From Hypomesus transpacificus (lineage: Eukaryota > Chordata > Actinopteri > Osmeriformes > Osmeridae): a stretch of 64,000 nucleotides of DNA. Position 1 is the stretch's first letter, and each line of letters starts with the position of its first letter. The notes beneath the pieces are model-generated. The model had not been told where the DNA came from. It did no database searches and saw nothing but the letters and a program-made list of their open reading frames with translations. The position numbers and the translations under genes are program-made. Positions 20,582 through 30,672 of this stretch are shown here, in pieces. The stretch lies in the NCBI RefSeq assembly GCF_021917145.1, contig NW_025813737.1, positions 62,001-126,000 on the forward strand, written 5' to 3'.

Positions 20582-21667
20582 GTCTGCCAACGACACCTGC
20601 ACTGCCCATCACAGCAAACCCGCGTGCTGCTCGCACAATGTCCATCAAGGCAGGCGGGCTTCTGTACGTCTTGGACCATTCCCGGTGGACAGAGGCCATG
20701 AAGGAGGTCATCGACGGCCTCATAGGAATCCACCAAGGGTCGAAGGATTTCCTGCAGAGGGTGGACAGTGACTACGCTGGCTTGGTGCAGGCTGCTTCCC
20801 GTGATCCCAATAGCCTGTTGCATCCAACAACAAAGCAACACATTTCACAGTATGTGAAGCATTGGGCAAAGCGGACCAACGCCAGCACGTCCCTGAACAC
20901 CAGCCCAGAGAAACTTCTGGAGACGCAGCAGCTGTGGCAGCACCTGACGGCAGAGAGTGAGACCAAGAGCGTGCCGGTGGTGACCATACCACCCGCTGCG
21001 GTCAATCCACCTGGGAGAGATCCCCAGGAGGCCCCTCTGACCAAGGCTGCTATCGAGGACATGGTGCGGGACATAGTCCAGAAGCAGACGGCACTGCAAC
21101 AACAGCAGCAGCAGCAGCTGGGCAAAAAGAAGACGAGGAACTGTCTTGCCTGTGGCCAGCCGAAGTCGCGATACCAGGGAGACGGTTCCTCCATCCACCT
21201 CTTCTACCAGTCTGGGGAGGTCAAGTACTTTTACTGCTCACAAAGAGTCCACAAGCTCTATGCAGCAGAAGGCCTGAATGACCCCAGAATGCCGTTTGAG
21301 GACTTTGCGGACACCCCTTTCTTTGGGAAAGAGCTTGAGGCAGCCAAGCTCAGGTCAGCAGAGGCACGGAGGTTGGCTGATCTGCGGGGGAAACGGAGGG
21401 CGGCAGAACAGCAGCCCACCGGTCGGCTCTGCAAGTTCTGCCGCAAGCCCATCAAGCAGGGGCCAGAAAGCCCTGTGTACCATTCGTACCAAAAATGTGT
21501 ACCATTCGTTCCGGGGTGTGGCGGGCAGGTACATTTACTGTCCTACCAGGGTGCTGTCCCTGTACAAGGCAGACGGAATGAATGCTGAAATGACCTGGGG
21601 GGAGTTTCAACAATCAGCCTTCTACAAGGCAGAGAAGAAGAGGTGGGCTGAGGAGAAGGGGAAGTAG
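20582..21667 (+). CDS. transposase C-terminal exon with two zinc modules (copy 1, frameshifted)
   Basis: Contains a coiled Gln-rich segment and then two similar modules: CLACGQPKS followed by FYCSQRV, and CKFCRKPI followed in copy 2 by YHSFRG and IYCPTRV. In copy 1 an insertion that partly repeats local sequence shifts the frame within the second module, so the frame ends early near 21,588. Confidence 0.62.
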
Positions 21668-22313
21668 GCAAACTGTACATAAAAATTTTAGTAAATAGTT
21701 CAAATAAATAATATGACTGTTTTGCACTTAATCTAGGTTATTTGTACAAGCCTTGATTACATGTTCCAATAAATGGCCAAAATAAGATTGTGTGTTCATC
21801 TCAGTTATTTGTATCACAATTAATCATCAAATAAATGTTCATGATGTATGAAAATGGAGATGGATCAGACTATTGATTACCATTGACCCCTTAAGACTCA
21901 TCTGTACAAATGTCTTCATTTAGTGGCTCAAACAAATCCAGGCAACTGGTTACACTGAAAATAAATCCCCAATATTAGAGGTTTTTACCAGAATATATTT
22001 TTTTATATTCCATCAAAACCAGACAATATACAAACAATGAAAATAGTGCCAACGGACAATACACAATCTTGTTAATAAACAAGGCTAAATACAATTATGA
22101 TGTATTTGTAATGTACAATACTGCAATTTTAGATGTAGATTAGAGGTATCTCAGTATGGCCTTTTACATTGGTTTGATATATAGCAGATAACCAGTGCCA
22201 CTATATTGTATCATTGAAAGAAGTACAATAAATCATTTGTAATAAACATCGTCGTGACTGGGATTCGACACGAGTACCCCAATTTTTCCCTTTACAGGTA
22301 CAGGCGTCTGCCC
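21668..22313 (+). other. 3' untranslated and terminal region of Dada-like copy 1
   Basis: Contains AATAAA signals at 21,703 and 21,768 just after the stop codon, then about 500 bp of AT-rich DNA without a gene. Near the end, at about 22,258-22,271, the minus strand reads GTGTCGAATCCCAG, resembling a Pol III B box. Confidence 0.55.
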
Positions 22314-22356
22314 GCCGCGTGGAAGGCAGCTATGCTTGCCACTATACCACCAATGC
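22314..22356 (-). pseudogene. tRNA-Gly 5' part, split by Dada-like transposon copy 1
   Basis: Forty-three bases with the A box and anticodon TCC, starting with the second GCCGCG at 22,314-22,319. Counting the duplication once, the two parts total 71 bases, the normal gene length. Confidence 0.9.
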
Positions 22357-22686
22357 CCACAACATCCTCCATGATCGCACAGTATTTCGAGCCACGGTTC
22401 GATTTTTCACACCACCTACTGACGTCCAACTAGTAAGAGATTGCCATAAACCTGGTTTATACTTCTGTCGAGTTTGGAACACTTGGCCTAATCCGGATGT
22501 GCTCGACCGTCACAAGAGACGAAATGCCTCTCACACTTTGTATTGTCTGGTGATGGAGCCACTATACCTACGATGCCCCAAGAAAGCATCAACGACAACA
22601 CAACACAACACGTCGAGCCACAGTTCACCTTTCAAACCCACTTACTGACGTGAAAGCAATGAGACGCCGTTAGCACCCTACAAAAG

Positions 22687-22768
22687 TGGCAGCGGTGGGA
22701 TTCGAAACCATGCCTCTGGAGAGACTGGAGCCTAAATCCAGCACCTTGGACCGCTCGGCCACGCTACC
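22687..22768 (-). tRNA. tRNA-Leu-TAG: tRNA-Leu(TAG), broken T stem
   Basis: The 5' strand of the T stem is ATGGT, breaking the outer and inner pairs. Confidence 0.75.
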
Positions 22769-22897
22769 CCGTTGTCAGCTGTTGGCCAGCCGAGCTCAAA
22801 CCGAAGCTGATCGATCGTCCAGGAGCTCACGTGATTATATCTAATGCCCGCAAGCAGTGGAATGACACCAGATAAAACACATCTTTCTCAAGGTTCT

Positions 22898-22968
22898 GCA
22901 TTGGCCGGGAATCGAACCCGGGTCAACTGCTTGGAAGGCGGCTATGCTTGCCACTATACCACCAATGC
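22898..22968 (-). tRNA. tRNA-Gly-TCC: tRNA-Gly(TCC), anticodon-stem variant
   Basis: The 5' strand of the anticodon stem reads GCCGC, giving a C-A mismatch with GCAGT. Confidence 0.87.
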
Positions 22969-23288
22969 CCACAACATCCTCCATGATCGCACAGCTTTTC
23001 GAGCCACGGTTCGATTTTTCACACCACCTACTGACGTCCAACTAGTAAGAGTTTGCCGTAAACCTGGTTTATACTTCTGTCGAGTTTGGAACACTTGGCC
23101 TAATCCGGATGTGCTCGACCGTCACAAGAGACGAAATGCCTCTCACACTTTGTATTGTCTGGTGATGGAGCCACTATACCTACGATGCCCCAAGAAAGCA
23201 TCAACGACAACACATCGAGACACAGTTCACCTTTCAAACCCACTTACTGACGTGAAAGCAATGAGACGCCGTTAGCACCCTACTAAAG

Positions 23289-23370
23289 TGGCAGCGGTGG
23301 GATTCGAACCCACGCCTCCGGAGAGACTGGAGCCTTAATCCAGCGCTTTGGACCGCTCGGCCACGCTACC
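23289..23370 (-). tRNA. tRNA-Leu-AAG: tRNA-Leu(AAG), weak terminator
   Basis: Well-paired body with one D-stem change; only TTT follows the gene. Confidence 0.93.
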
Positions 23371-23499
23371 CCGTTGTCAGCTGTTGGCCAGCCGAGCTCA
23401 AACCGAAGCTGATCGATCGTCCAGGAGCTCACGTGATTATATCTAATGCCCGCAAGCAGTGGAATGACACCAGATAAAACACATCTTTCTCAAGGTTCT

Positions 23500-23570
23500 G
23501 CATTGGCCGGGAATCGAACCCGGGTCAACTGCTTGGAAGGCGGCTATGCTTGCCACTATACCACCAATGC
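23500..23570 (-). tRNA. tRNA-Gly-TCC: tRNA-Gly(TCC), anticodon-stem variant
   Basis: Same GCCGC stem change as the copy 602 bp before it. Confidence 0.87.
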
Positions 23571-23890
23571 CCACAACATCCTCCATGATCGCACAGCTTT
23601 TCGAGCCACGGTTCGATTTTTCACACCACCTACTGACGTCCAACTAGTAAGAGTTTGCCATAAACCTGGTTTATACTTCTGTCGAGTTTGGAACACTTGG
23701 CCTAATCCGGATGTGCTCGACCGTCACAAGAGACGAAATGCCTCTCACACTTTGTATTGTCTGGTGATGGAGCCACTATACCTACGATGCCCCAAGAAAG
23801 CATCAAAGACAACACATCGAGACACAGTTCACCTTTCAAACCCACTTACTGACGTGAAAGCAATGAGACGCCGTTAGCACCCTACTAAAG

Positions 23891-23972
23891 TGGCAGCGGT
23901 GGGATTCGAACCCACGCCTCCGGAGAGACTGGAGCCTTAATCCAGCGCCTTGGACCGCTCGGCCACGCTACC
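23891..23972 (-). tRNA. tRNA-Leu-AAG: tRNA-Leu(AAG), weak terminator
   Basis: Canonical body; only TTT follows the gene. Confidence 0.95.
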
Positions 23973-24101
23973 CCGTTGTCAGCTGTTGGCCAGCCGAGCT
24001 CGAACCGAAGCTGATCGATCGTCCAGGAGCTCACGTGACTATATCTAATGCCCGCAAGCAGTGGAATGACACCAGATAAAACACATCTTTCTCAAGGTTC
24101 T

Positions 24102-24172
24102 GCATTGGCCGGGAATCGAACCCGGGTCAACTGCTTGGAAGGCAGCTATGCTTGCCACTATACCAACAATGC
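24102..24172 (-). tRNA. tRNA-Gly-TCC: tRNA-Gly(TCC), acceptor variant
   Basis: Acceptor base 7 is T instead of G. Confidence 0.87.
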
Positions 24173-24492
24173 CCACAACATCCTCCATGATCGCACAGCT
24201 TTTCGAGCCACGGTTCGATTTTTCACACCACCTACTGACGTCCAACTAGTAAGAGTTTGCCATAAACCTGGTTTATACTTCTGTCGAGTTTGGAACACTT
24301 GGCCTAATCCGGATGTGCTCGACCGTCACAAGAGACGAAATGCCTCTCACACTTTGTATTGTCTGGTGATGGAGCCACTATACCTACGATGCCCCAAGAA
24401 AGCATCAACGACAACATGTCGAGCCACAGTTCACCTTTCAAACCCACTTACTGACTTGAAAGCAACGAGACGGCGTTAGCACCCTACAAAAC

Positions 24493-24574
24493 TGGCAGCG
24501 GTGGGATTCGAACCCACGCCTCCGGAGAGACTGGAGCCTAAATCCAGCACCTTGGCCCGCTCGGCCACGCTACC
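24493..24574 (-). tRNA. tRNA-Leu-TAG: tRNA-Leu(TAG)
   Basis: Well paired, with one D-loop change (GGGCC instead of GGTCC). Confidence 0.92.
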
Positions 24575-24703
24575 CCCGTTGTCAACTGTTGGCCAGCCGA
24601 GCTCCAACCGAAGCTTATTGATCGTCCAGGAGCTCACGTGACTAGTCTAATGCCTGCAAGCAGTGGAATGACACCAGATAAAACACATCTTTCTCAAGGT
24701 TCT

Positions 24704-24774
24704 GCATTGGCCGGGAATCTAACCCGGGTCAACTGCTTGGAACGCAGCTATGCTTGCCACTATACCACCAATGC
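24704..24774 (-). tRNA. tRNA-Gly-TCC: tRNA-Gly(TCC), degenerate
   Basis: The B box reads GGTTAGATTCC, losing the conserved C56, and one anticodon-stem base next to the loop is changed. Probably a pseudogene. Confidence 0.7.
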
Positions 24775-25094
24775 CCACGACATCCTCCATGATCGCACAG
24801 CATTTCGAGCCACGGTTCGACTTTTCACACCACCTACTGACGTCCAACTAGTAATTGATTGCCCTAAAACTGGTTTATACTTCTGTCGAGTTTGGAACAC
24901 TTGGCCTAATCCGGATGTGCTCGACCGTCACAAGAGACGAAATGCCTCTCACACTTTGTATTGTCTGGTGATGGAGCCACTATACCTACGATGCCCCAAG
25001 AAAGCATCAACGACAACATGTCGAGCCACAGTTCACCTTTCAAACCCACTTACTGACTTGAAAGCAACGAGACGGCATTAGTACCCTACAAAAG

Positions 25095-25176
25095 AGGCAG
25101 CAGTCGGATTCGAACCCACGCCTCCGGAGAGACTGGAGCCTAAATCCAGCGCCTTGGACCGCTCGGCCACGCTACC
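25095..25176 (-). tRNA. tRNA-Leu-TAG: tRNA-Leu(TAG), T-stem mismatch class
   Basis: T-stem mismatch, and discriminator A73 is T; A73 is a known leucyl-tRNA identity element in eukaryotes. Confidence 0.77.
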
Positions 25177-25487
25177 CCGTTGTCAGCTGTTGGCCACCCG
25201 AGCTTCTCCCAAAACTGATCGATACTGAACTAGTAACAGATTGCCCTAAACCTGGTTTATACTTCTGTCGAGTTTGGAACACTTGGCCTTCTCCGGATGT
25301 GTTCGACCGTCACAAGAGACGAAATACCTCTTCACGGTTTGTATTGTCTGGTGATGGAGCCACTATACCTACGATGCCCCAAGAAAGCATCAACGACAAC
25401 ACAACACAACACGTCGAGCCACAGTTCACCTTTCAAACCCACTTACTGACGTGAAAGCAATGAGACGCCGTTAGCACCCTACAAAAG

Positions 25488-25569
25488 TGGCAGCGGTGGG
25501 ATTCGAACCCACGCCTCCGGAGAGACTGGAGCCTTAATCCAGCGCCTTGGACCGCTCGGCCACGCTACC
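25488..25569 (-). tRNA. tRNA-Leu-AAG: tRNA-Leu(AAG)
   Basis: Canonical gene. Confidence 0.97.
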
Positions 25570-25699
25570 CCCGTTGTCAACTGTTGGCCAGCCGAGCTCG
25601 AACCGAAGCTGATCGATCGTCCAGGAGCTCACGTGACTATATCTAATGCCCGCAAGCAGTGGAATGACACCAGATAAAACACATTTTTCTCAAGGTTCT

Positions 25700-25770
25700 G
25701 CATTGGCCGGGAATCGAACCCAGGTCAACTGCTTGGAAGGCAGCTATGCTTGCCACTATACCACCAATGC
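25700..25770 (-). tRNA. tRNA-Gly-TCC: tRNA-Gly(TCC), T-stem wobble
   Basis: The T stem reads CTGGG, giving one U-G wobble pair; otherwise canonical. Confidence 0.93.
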
Positions 25771-26090
25771 CCACGACATCCTCCATGATCGCACAGCTTT
25801 TCGAGCCACGGTTCGATTTTTCACACCACCTACTGACGTCCAACTAGTAAGAGATTGCCATAAACCTGGTTTATACTTCTGTCGAGTTTGGAAAACTTGG
25901 CCTAATCCGGATGTGCTCGACCGTCACAAGAGACGAAATGCCTCTCACACTTTGTATTGTCTGGTGATGGAGCCACTATACCTACGATGCCCCAAGAAAG
26001 CATCAACGACAACATTTCGAGCCACAGTTCACTTTTAAAACCCACTTACTGACTTGAAAGCAACGAGACGGCATTAGCACCCTACAAAAG

Positions 26091-26172
26091 TGGCAGCAGT
26101 CGGATTCGAACCCACGCCTCCGGAGAGACTGGCGCCTAAATCCAGCGCCTTGGACCGCTCGGCCACGCTACC
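26091..26172 (-). tRNA. tRNA-Leu-TAG: tRNA-Leu(TAG), T-stem and anticodon-stem mismatch
   Basis: T-stem G-G mismatch and an A-G mismatch at the loop end of the anticodon stem. Confidence 0.77.
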
Positions 26173-26482
26173 CCCCCCCGTTGTCAGTTGTTGGCCACCC
26201 GAGCTTCTCCCAAAACTGATCGATACAGAACTAGTAACAGATTGCCCTAAACCTGGTTTATACTTCTGTCGAGTTTGGAACACTTGGCCTAATCCGGATG
26301 TGCTCGACCGTCACAAGAGACGAAATGCCTCTCACACTTTGTATTGTCTGGTGATGGAGCCACTATACCTACGATGCCCCAAGAAAGCATCAACGACAAC
26401 ACAACACAACGAGCCACAGTTCACCTTTCAAACCCACTTACTGACGTGAAAGCAAGGAGACGGCGTTAGCACACTGCAAAAA

Positions 26483-26499
26483 TGGCAGCAGTCGGATTC
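26483..26499 (-). pseudogene. tRNA-Leu(TAG) 3' part, split by LINE
   Basis: Seventeen bases from the 3' end to the T loop. The gene resumes at 29,424; together the parts make the usual 82 bases. GATTC is present on both sides of the LINE. Confidence 0.88.
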
Positions 26500-26502
26500 A
26501 GA

Positions 26503-27603
26503 ATATTTCTCTAAGTTGATTAGTAAGAACAAACACAACACTAAGTTCCTATTTGATACTGTTGCAAAACTCACTAAGAAAAGTACACTCTGTGTTAGTT
26601 CAGATCTCTCTCCCAATGATTTCTTAGATTTCTTTGACCAAAAAATCTATGCAATAAGGGACAAACTACAGACTAGTCCTGGAGGAGTGGCCATCAACAC
26701 TGATTTTCCCTCTGTACCCAGCATTCTGCATGTTGAGACTCTCACTCACTTTAACCCTATTTCTATGGAAGCATTCATCAAGCTGATAGATTCCTCGAAA
26801 CCCACTAGCTGCCTTCTCGATCCCCTCCCTGCCAAACTTTGTAGGGAACTTCTCCATATTATTGGACCGCCCATGCTTAGTATTATTAATGAATCTCTTG
26901 TAACTGGACAAGTCCCTGACGATTTCAAACAAGCTATTATCAAGCCCCTTCTTAAAAAACCAAACCTGGATCCAGGTTGTCTTAGCAATTACAGGCCCAT
27001 TTCAAATTTGCCATCTCTCTCCAAAATTTTGGAAAAAGCTGTGGCAAAACAGCTCACTGAGCACCTCTCCTCAAATCAGCTCTATGAACCTCTCCAGTCT
27101 GGATTTCGTCTTCACCACAGCACTGAAACTGCATTAGCCAAGGTAGTCAATGATCTATTATTAGCCTCTGACGCTGGCTTTAGCTCTGTCCTTGTTCTTC
27201 TAGACCTAAGTGCAGCTTTTGACACTGTAGATCATGAGATTCTCCTGGAACGTATGGAGAACTATGTTGGGATTTCTGGTACTTCACTTCAGTGGTTCAG
27301 ATCGTATCTATCTGATAGATCACAATATGTCCACTATGATGGTTGCTCATCCAGGAGCTCCATTGTAAAATACGGAGTACCACAGGGTTCAGTTTTAGGC
27401 CCTCTGTTATTTTCACTCTATATGTTGCCTTTAGGAAACATAATTAGAAGTTTTGGGGTAGATTTTCACTGCTATGCAGATGATACTCAGCTATACATGT
27501 CTATAAAGCCGGGAGAATTTCCACATGCTATGGAAACCTGTGTTTCCGGGTTGAAAACTTGGATGACTGCAAATTTCCTTCTTCTTAATTCGGATAAAAC
27601 CGA
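26503..27603 (+). CDS. LINE ORF2 fragment, reverse transcriptase domain
   Basis: Open from the truncation point to the nested insertion, about 365 residues. Landmarks are [47 protein letters not shown] (first catalytic Asp), [18 protein letters not shown] and CYADDTQLY (YADD at 27,473-27,484). These are characteristic of fish CR1/L2-type elements. It belongs to a dead copy. Confidence 0.9.
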
Positions 27604-27769
27604 ATTCTTCCATTTTTTCTCCCGGTGGGAGTTTTTCTGGGAGTTTTTCCTTGTCTTCCTTGAGGGTTTAGGTTGGTTGAGGGGCAGTTCTATGGGCGCA
27701 TGTGAAGCCCTCTGTGACATGCTTGCGTGTAAAAAGGGCTATACAAATAAATTTGATTTGATTTGATTT
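27604..27769 (+). mobile_element. nested copy of the LINE 3' tail
   Basis: 166 bp nearly identical to 29,249-29,418 and ending in TTGATTTGATTTGA. It is flanked by GATAAAACCGA at 27,593-27,603 and 27,770-27,780, a clear target duplication. It is either an extremely 5'-truncated LINE or a SINE sharing that tail. Confidence 0.9.
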
Positions 27770-27780
27770 GATAAAACCGA

Positions 27781-28489
27781 GGTTCAAATTTTTGGTCCGA
27801 AAAAACACCGAAATAATTTATCCCATCTAACCTTAGACTTAGACGGCGTCAAAGTATCTCAAAGCCAGCTGGTAAAAAATCTGGGAGTCACAATGGACCC
27901 AGACCTTTCATTTGAGTACCATATTAAGCAAATCACCAGAACAGCATTTTTCCATATACGTAATATTGCCAAAATACGAAAATTCCTCTCAAAGGATGAT
28001 GCTGAAAAACTATTACATGCTTTTGTTACGTCCCGATTGGACTACTGCAATGTGTTGTTCTCTGGCCTCCCAATTACCTACCTAAAAAACTTACAGCGGG
28101 TGCAAAATGCTGCTGCTAGACTATTGACTAAAACTAGAAAGTTTGATCATATAACATCGACTCTTATCTCTTTACACTGGCTCCCTATCCAAGCCAGAGC
28201 TGATTTCAAAGTTCTACTACTAACTTACAAATCTCTGCATGGATTGGCACCACTGTACCTCTCCGGTCTCCTTGCACCCTATTGCCCCGCAAGGTCTCTA
28301 AGATCTCAAAATGCCGGCTATCTGGTAATACCCAAAGTTAAGAAAAAAACTGCTGGAGGTAGGGCGTTCTCATATAGAGCACCTCTTCTTTGGAACAAAT
28401 TACCCATCTCAATTAAGGAAGCTGATACTGTCTCGACATTTAAAACTAGATTAAAAACGTTCTTGTTTAGTCAATTCTATGATTGTTAA
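27781..28489 (+). CDS. LINE ORF2 fragment, C-terminal domain
   Basis: The frame resumes after the nested insertion and stays open to the stop codon, about 235 residues. Contains LVKNLGVTMD, RLDYCNVLFSGLP, LQRVQNAAARLLT and LHWLPIQARADFK, the usual thumb and tail motifs of fish L2-type elements. Confidence 0.88.
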
Positions 28490-29418
28490 AGGGAAGTATG
28501 TGTGTACTTTCTATGTAAACCTGGGATGTGTGCTTGCCTATGTGTGTATCACATGTAACTTTTAAATTTTAATTATAGCTTATGTTCACATTGCCCAGCT
28601 AGATGTTACAAATAAAGTAAACCTGTTACTGTATATTGTTAGTATTATTATTATTATAGTTCCGTTGCTGTATATTGTTACTGTTATAGTTTTTATTACT
28701 AGTTGGAGACAACGGGGGACTGGCTGTTTTCATCCTTATTCGTATAAGTATAACCTACTTTAGAGTTCTTTCCCCTGGAACAGATTTCATGTTCCAACTG
28801 AGGGGGGCTGTCGTTGTTTTGGTGTGTGGGGCTGCATCAAATACCCTTTTTGCTCTGTTAAATTGCTGCACTAGTCCACACTTGACCGGTGGGGATCTCA
28901 TTCTATTTTGACTGTAACTGTTAGCTGCTCCTGGCATTCTCTAATCCCTGCTCTCCTCTCTGTCCCCCCCCCACACATTCCCTGTGGTGTGGGGGGTTTG
29001 AGCTGTCAGGACCTGCTTGGTCGTCGGTCTGCCAACGCTGAACCAGGTCGTCACCCGGAATCCAGTCTCCATGACGGCCAACAGCGAGTTTCCCGGTCCC
29101 ATCCAACGTCTATAAAGCCGAACAATGGATTTTGGTGTTTCAAAACCCATTGACACTGTATGACTATGTTTAGCTTGTGTTCTGCTCCTCTCTCTTACCA
29201 ACCGTCTCTGGAGGAGGGGATCCCTCTCTGAATTGCTCCTCCCAAGGTTTCTTCCATTTTTTCTCCCGGTGGGAGTTTTTCTGGGAGTTTTTCCTTGTCT
29301 TCCTTGAGGGTTTAGGTTGGTTGAGGGGCAGTTCTATGGGCGCATGTGAAGCCCTCTGTGACATGCTTGCGTGTAAAAAGGGCTATACAAATAAATTTGA
29401 TTTGATTTGATTTGATTT
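28490..29418 (+). other. LINE 3' untranslated region and tail
   Basis: About 930 bp without a gene. It ends with a conserved stretch from 29,249 and a short TTGATT repeat, probably the template region recognised by the element's reverse transcriptase. Confidence 0.7.
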
Positions 29419-29423
29419 GATTC

Positions 29424-29488
29424 GAACCCACGCCTCCGGAGAGACTGGAGCCTAAATCCAGCGGCTTGGACCGCTCGGCCACGCTACC
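29424..29488 (-). pseudogene. tRNA-Leu(TAG) 5' part, split by LINE
   Basis: Remaining 65 bases with the A box, anticodon TAG and variable arm. The break lies in the T arm, so the B box is divided. Confidence 0.88.
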
Positions 29489-29788
29489 CCGTTGTCAGTT
29501 GTTGGCCACCCGAGCTTCTCCCAAAACTGATCGATACTGAACTAGTAACAGATTGCCCTAAACCTGGTTTATACTTCTGTCGAGTTTGGAACACTTGGCC
29601 TAATCCGGATGTGCTCGACCGTCACAAGAGACGAAATGCCTCTCACACTTTGTATTGTCTGGTGATGGAGCCACTATACCTACGATGCCCCAAGAAAGCA
29701 TCAACGACAACATGTCGAGCCACAGTTCACCTTTCAAACCCACTTACTGACGTGAAAGCAATGAGACGCCGTTAGCACCCTACAAAAG

Positions 29789-29870
29789 TGGCAGCGGTGG
29801 GATTCGAAACCATGCCTCCGGAGAGACTGGAGCCTAAATCCAGCACCTTGGACCGCTCGGCCACCCTACC
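29789..29870 (-). tRNA. tRNA-Leu-TAG: tRNA-Leu(TAG), degenerate
   Basis: T stem 5' strand ATGGT, and acceptor base 6 is G opposite G. Confidence 0.7.
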
Positions 29871-29998
29871 CCGTTGTCAACTGTTGGCCAGCCGAGCTCC
29901 AACCGAAGCTGATTGATCGTCCAGGAGCTCACGTGACTAGTCTAATGCCCGCAAGCAGTGGAATGACACCAGATAAAACACATCTTTCTCAAGGTTCT

Positions 29999-30069
29999 GC
30001 ATTGGCCGGAAATCGAACCCAGGTCAACTGCTTGGAAGGCAGCTATGCTTGACACTATACCACCAATGC
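29999..30069 (-). tRNA. tRNA-Gly-TCC: tRNA-Gly(TCC), D-loop and T-stem variant
   Basis: D-loop GG is GT and the T stem carries two changes on opposite strands. Shared with the copy at 34,821. Confidence 0.8.
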
Positions 30070-30389
30070 CCACGACATCCTCCATGATCGCACAGCTTTT
30101 CGAGCCACGGTTCGATTTTTCACACCACCTACTGACGTCCAACTAGTAAGAGATTGCCATAAACCTGGTTTATACTTCTGTCGAGTTTGGAACACTTGGC
30201 CTAATCCGGATGTGCTCGACCGTCACAAGAGACGAAATGCCTCTCACACTTTGTATTGTCTGGTGATGGAGCCACTATACCTACGATGCCCCAAGAAAGC
30301 ATCAACGACAACACATCGAGACACAGTTCACCTTTCAAACCCACTTACTGACGTGAAAGCAATGAGACGCCGTTAGCACCCTACTAAAG

Positions 30390-30471
30390 TGGCAGCGGTG
30401 GGATTCGAACCCACGCCTCCGGAGAGACTGGAGCCTTAATCCAGCGCTTTGGACCGCTCGGCCACGCTACC
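30390..30471 (-). tRNA. tRNA-Leu-AAG: tRNA-Leu(AAG), weak terminator
   Basis: Well paired, one D-stem change; only TTT follows. Confidence 0.93.
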
Positions 30472-30601
30472 CCCGTTGTCAGCTGTTGGCCAGCCGAGCT
30501 CAAACCGAAGCTGATCGATCGTCCAGGAGCTCACGTGACTATATCTAATGCCCGCAAGCAGTGGAATGACACCAGATAAAACACATCTTTCTCAAGGTTC
30601 T

Positions 30602-30672
30602 GCATTGGCCGGGAATCGAACCCGGGTCAACTGCTTGGAAGGCAGCTATGCTTGCCACTATACCACCAATGC
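30602..30672 (-). tRNA. tRNA-Gly-TCC: tRNA-Gly(TCC)
   Basis: Canonical gene. Confidence 0.97.

Larger units (their letters stand above)
15478..21667 (+). pseudogene. spliced DDE transposase gene of Dada-like copy 1
   Basis: Proposed coding exons: 15,478-16,159; 16,314-16,385; 16,508-16,567; 17,045-17,113; 17,245-17,313; 17,475-17,570; 17,705-18,910; 19,078-19,450; 19,581-20,258; 20,374-20,449; 20,582-21,667. All have AG acceptors and GT donors, and reading phase is kept at the junctions. The product is about 1,480 residues. Order of parts: an N-terminal module with FGKYKGK (like the C-terminal domain of ExoX-type nucleases), a Pro/Ala-rich linker, a cysteine-containing region resembling DUF6729, a DDE core, and two CxxC zinc modules. 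Two frame breaks occur: a one-base shift near 18,768, shared with copy 2, and a private insertion near 21,475-21,500. Confidence 0.65.
14746..22313 (+). mobile_element. Dada-like DNA transposon, copy 1 (7,568 bp)
   Basis: DNA transposon inserted in the anticodon arm of a tRNA-Gly gene with a 6-bp target duplication GCCGCG. Terminal inverted repeats are weak: GGGAGGCTGC at the left against GGGCAGACGC at the right end in reverse. The element carries one spliced gene on the plus strand encoding a DDE transposase with a DxxH motif. The tRNA target, the 6-bp duplication and the (C/D)xxH-type DDE core fit the Dada superfamily, known to target multicopy small-RNA genes with 6-7 bp duplications. A different fish-specific DDE family is possible; no database search was made. 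Confidence 0.68.
22357..26499 (-). repeat. tRNA array, block 2
   Basis: Continuation of the array between the first Dada-like transposon and the LINE. It holds five tRNA-Gly and seven complete tRNA-Leu genes, plus the start of a Leu gene split by the LINE. Long and short units alternate. A run of ten C lies just upstream (minus sense) of the Leu gene at 26,091. Confidence 0.93.
26500..29418 (+). mobile_element. 5'-truncated CR1/L2-type LINE
   Basis: Starts inside ORF2, just before the reverse transcriptase domain, and ends in a TTGATT-repeat tail. The endonuclease part is missing, as in typical 5' truncation. It is inserted in the T arm of a tRNA-Leu(TAG) gene with GATTC on both sides, although part of this may come from the tail. 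A 166-bp copy of its own 3' end interrupts it at 27,604-27,769. Confidence 0.88.

Noticed and set aside
28908-29364. Open frames in the LINE 3' region
   Set aside because: They overlap the untranslated tail, and the same sequence occurs in the nested tail copy; no coding signature.
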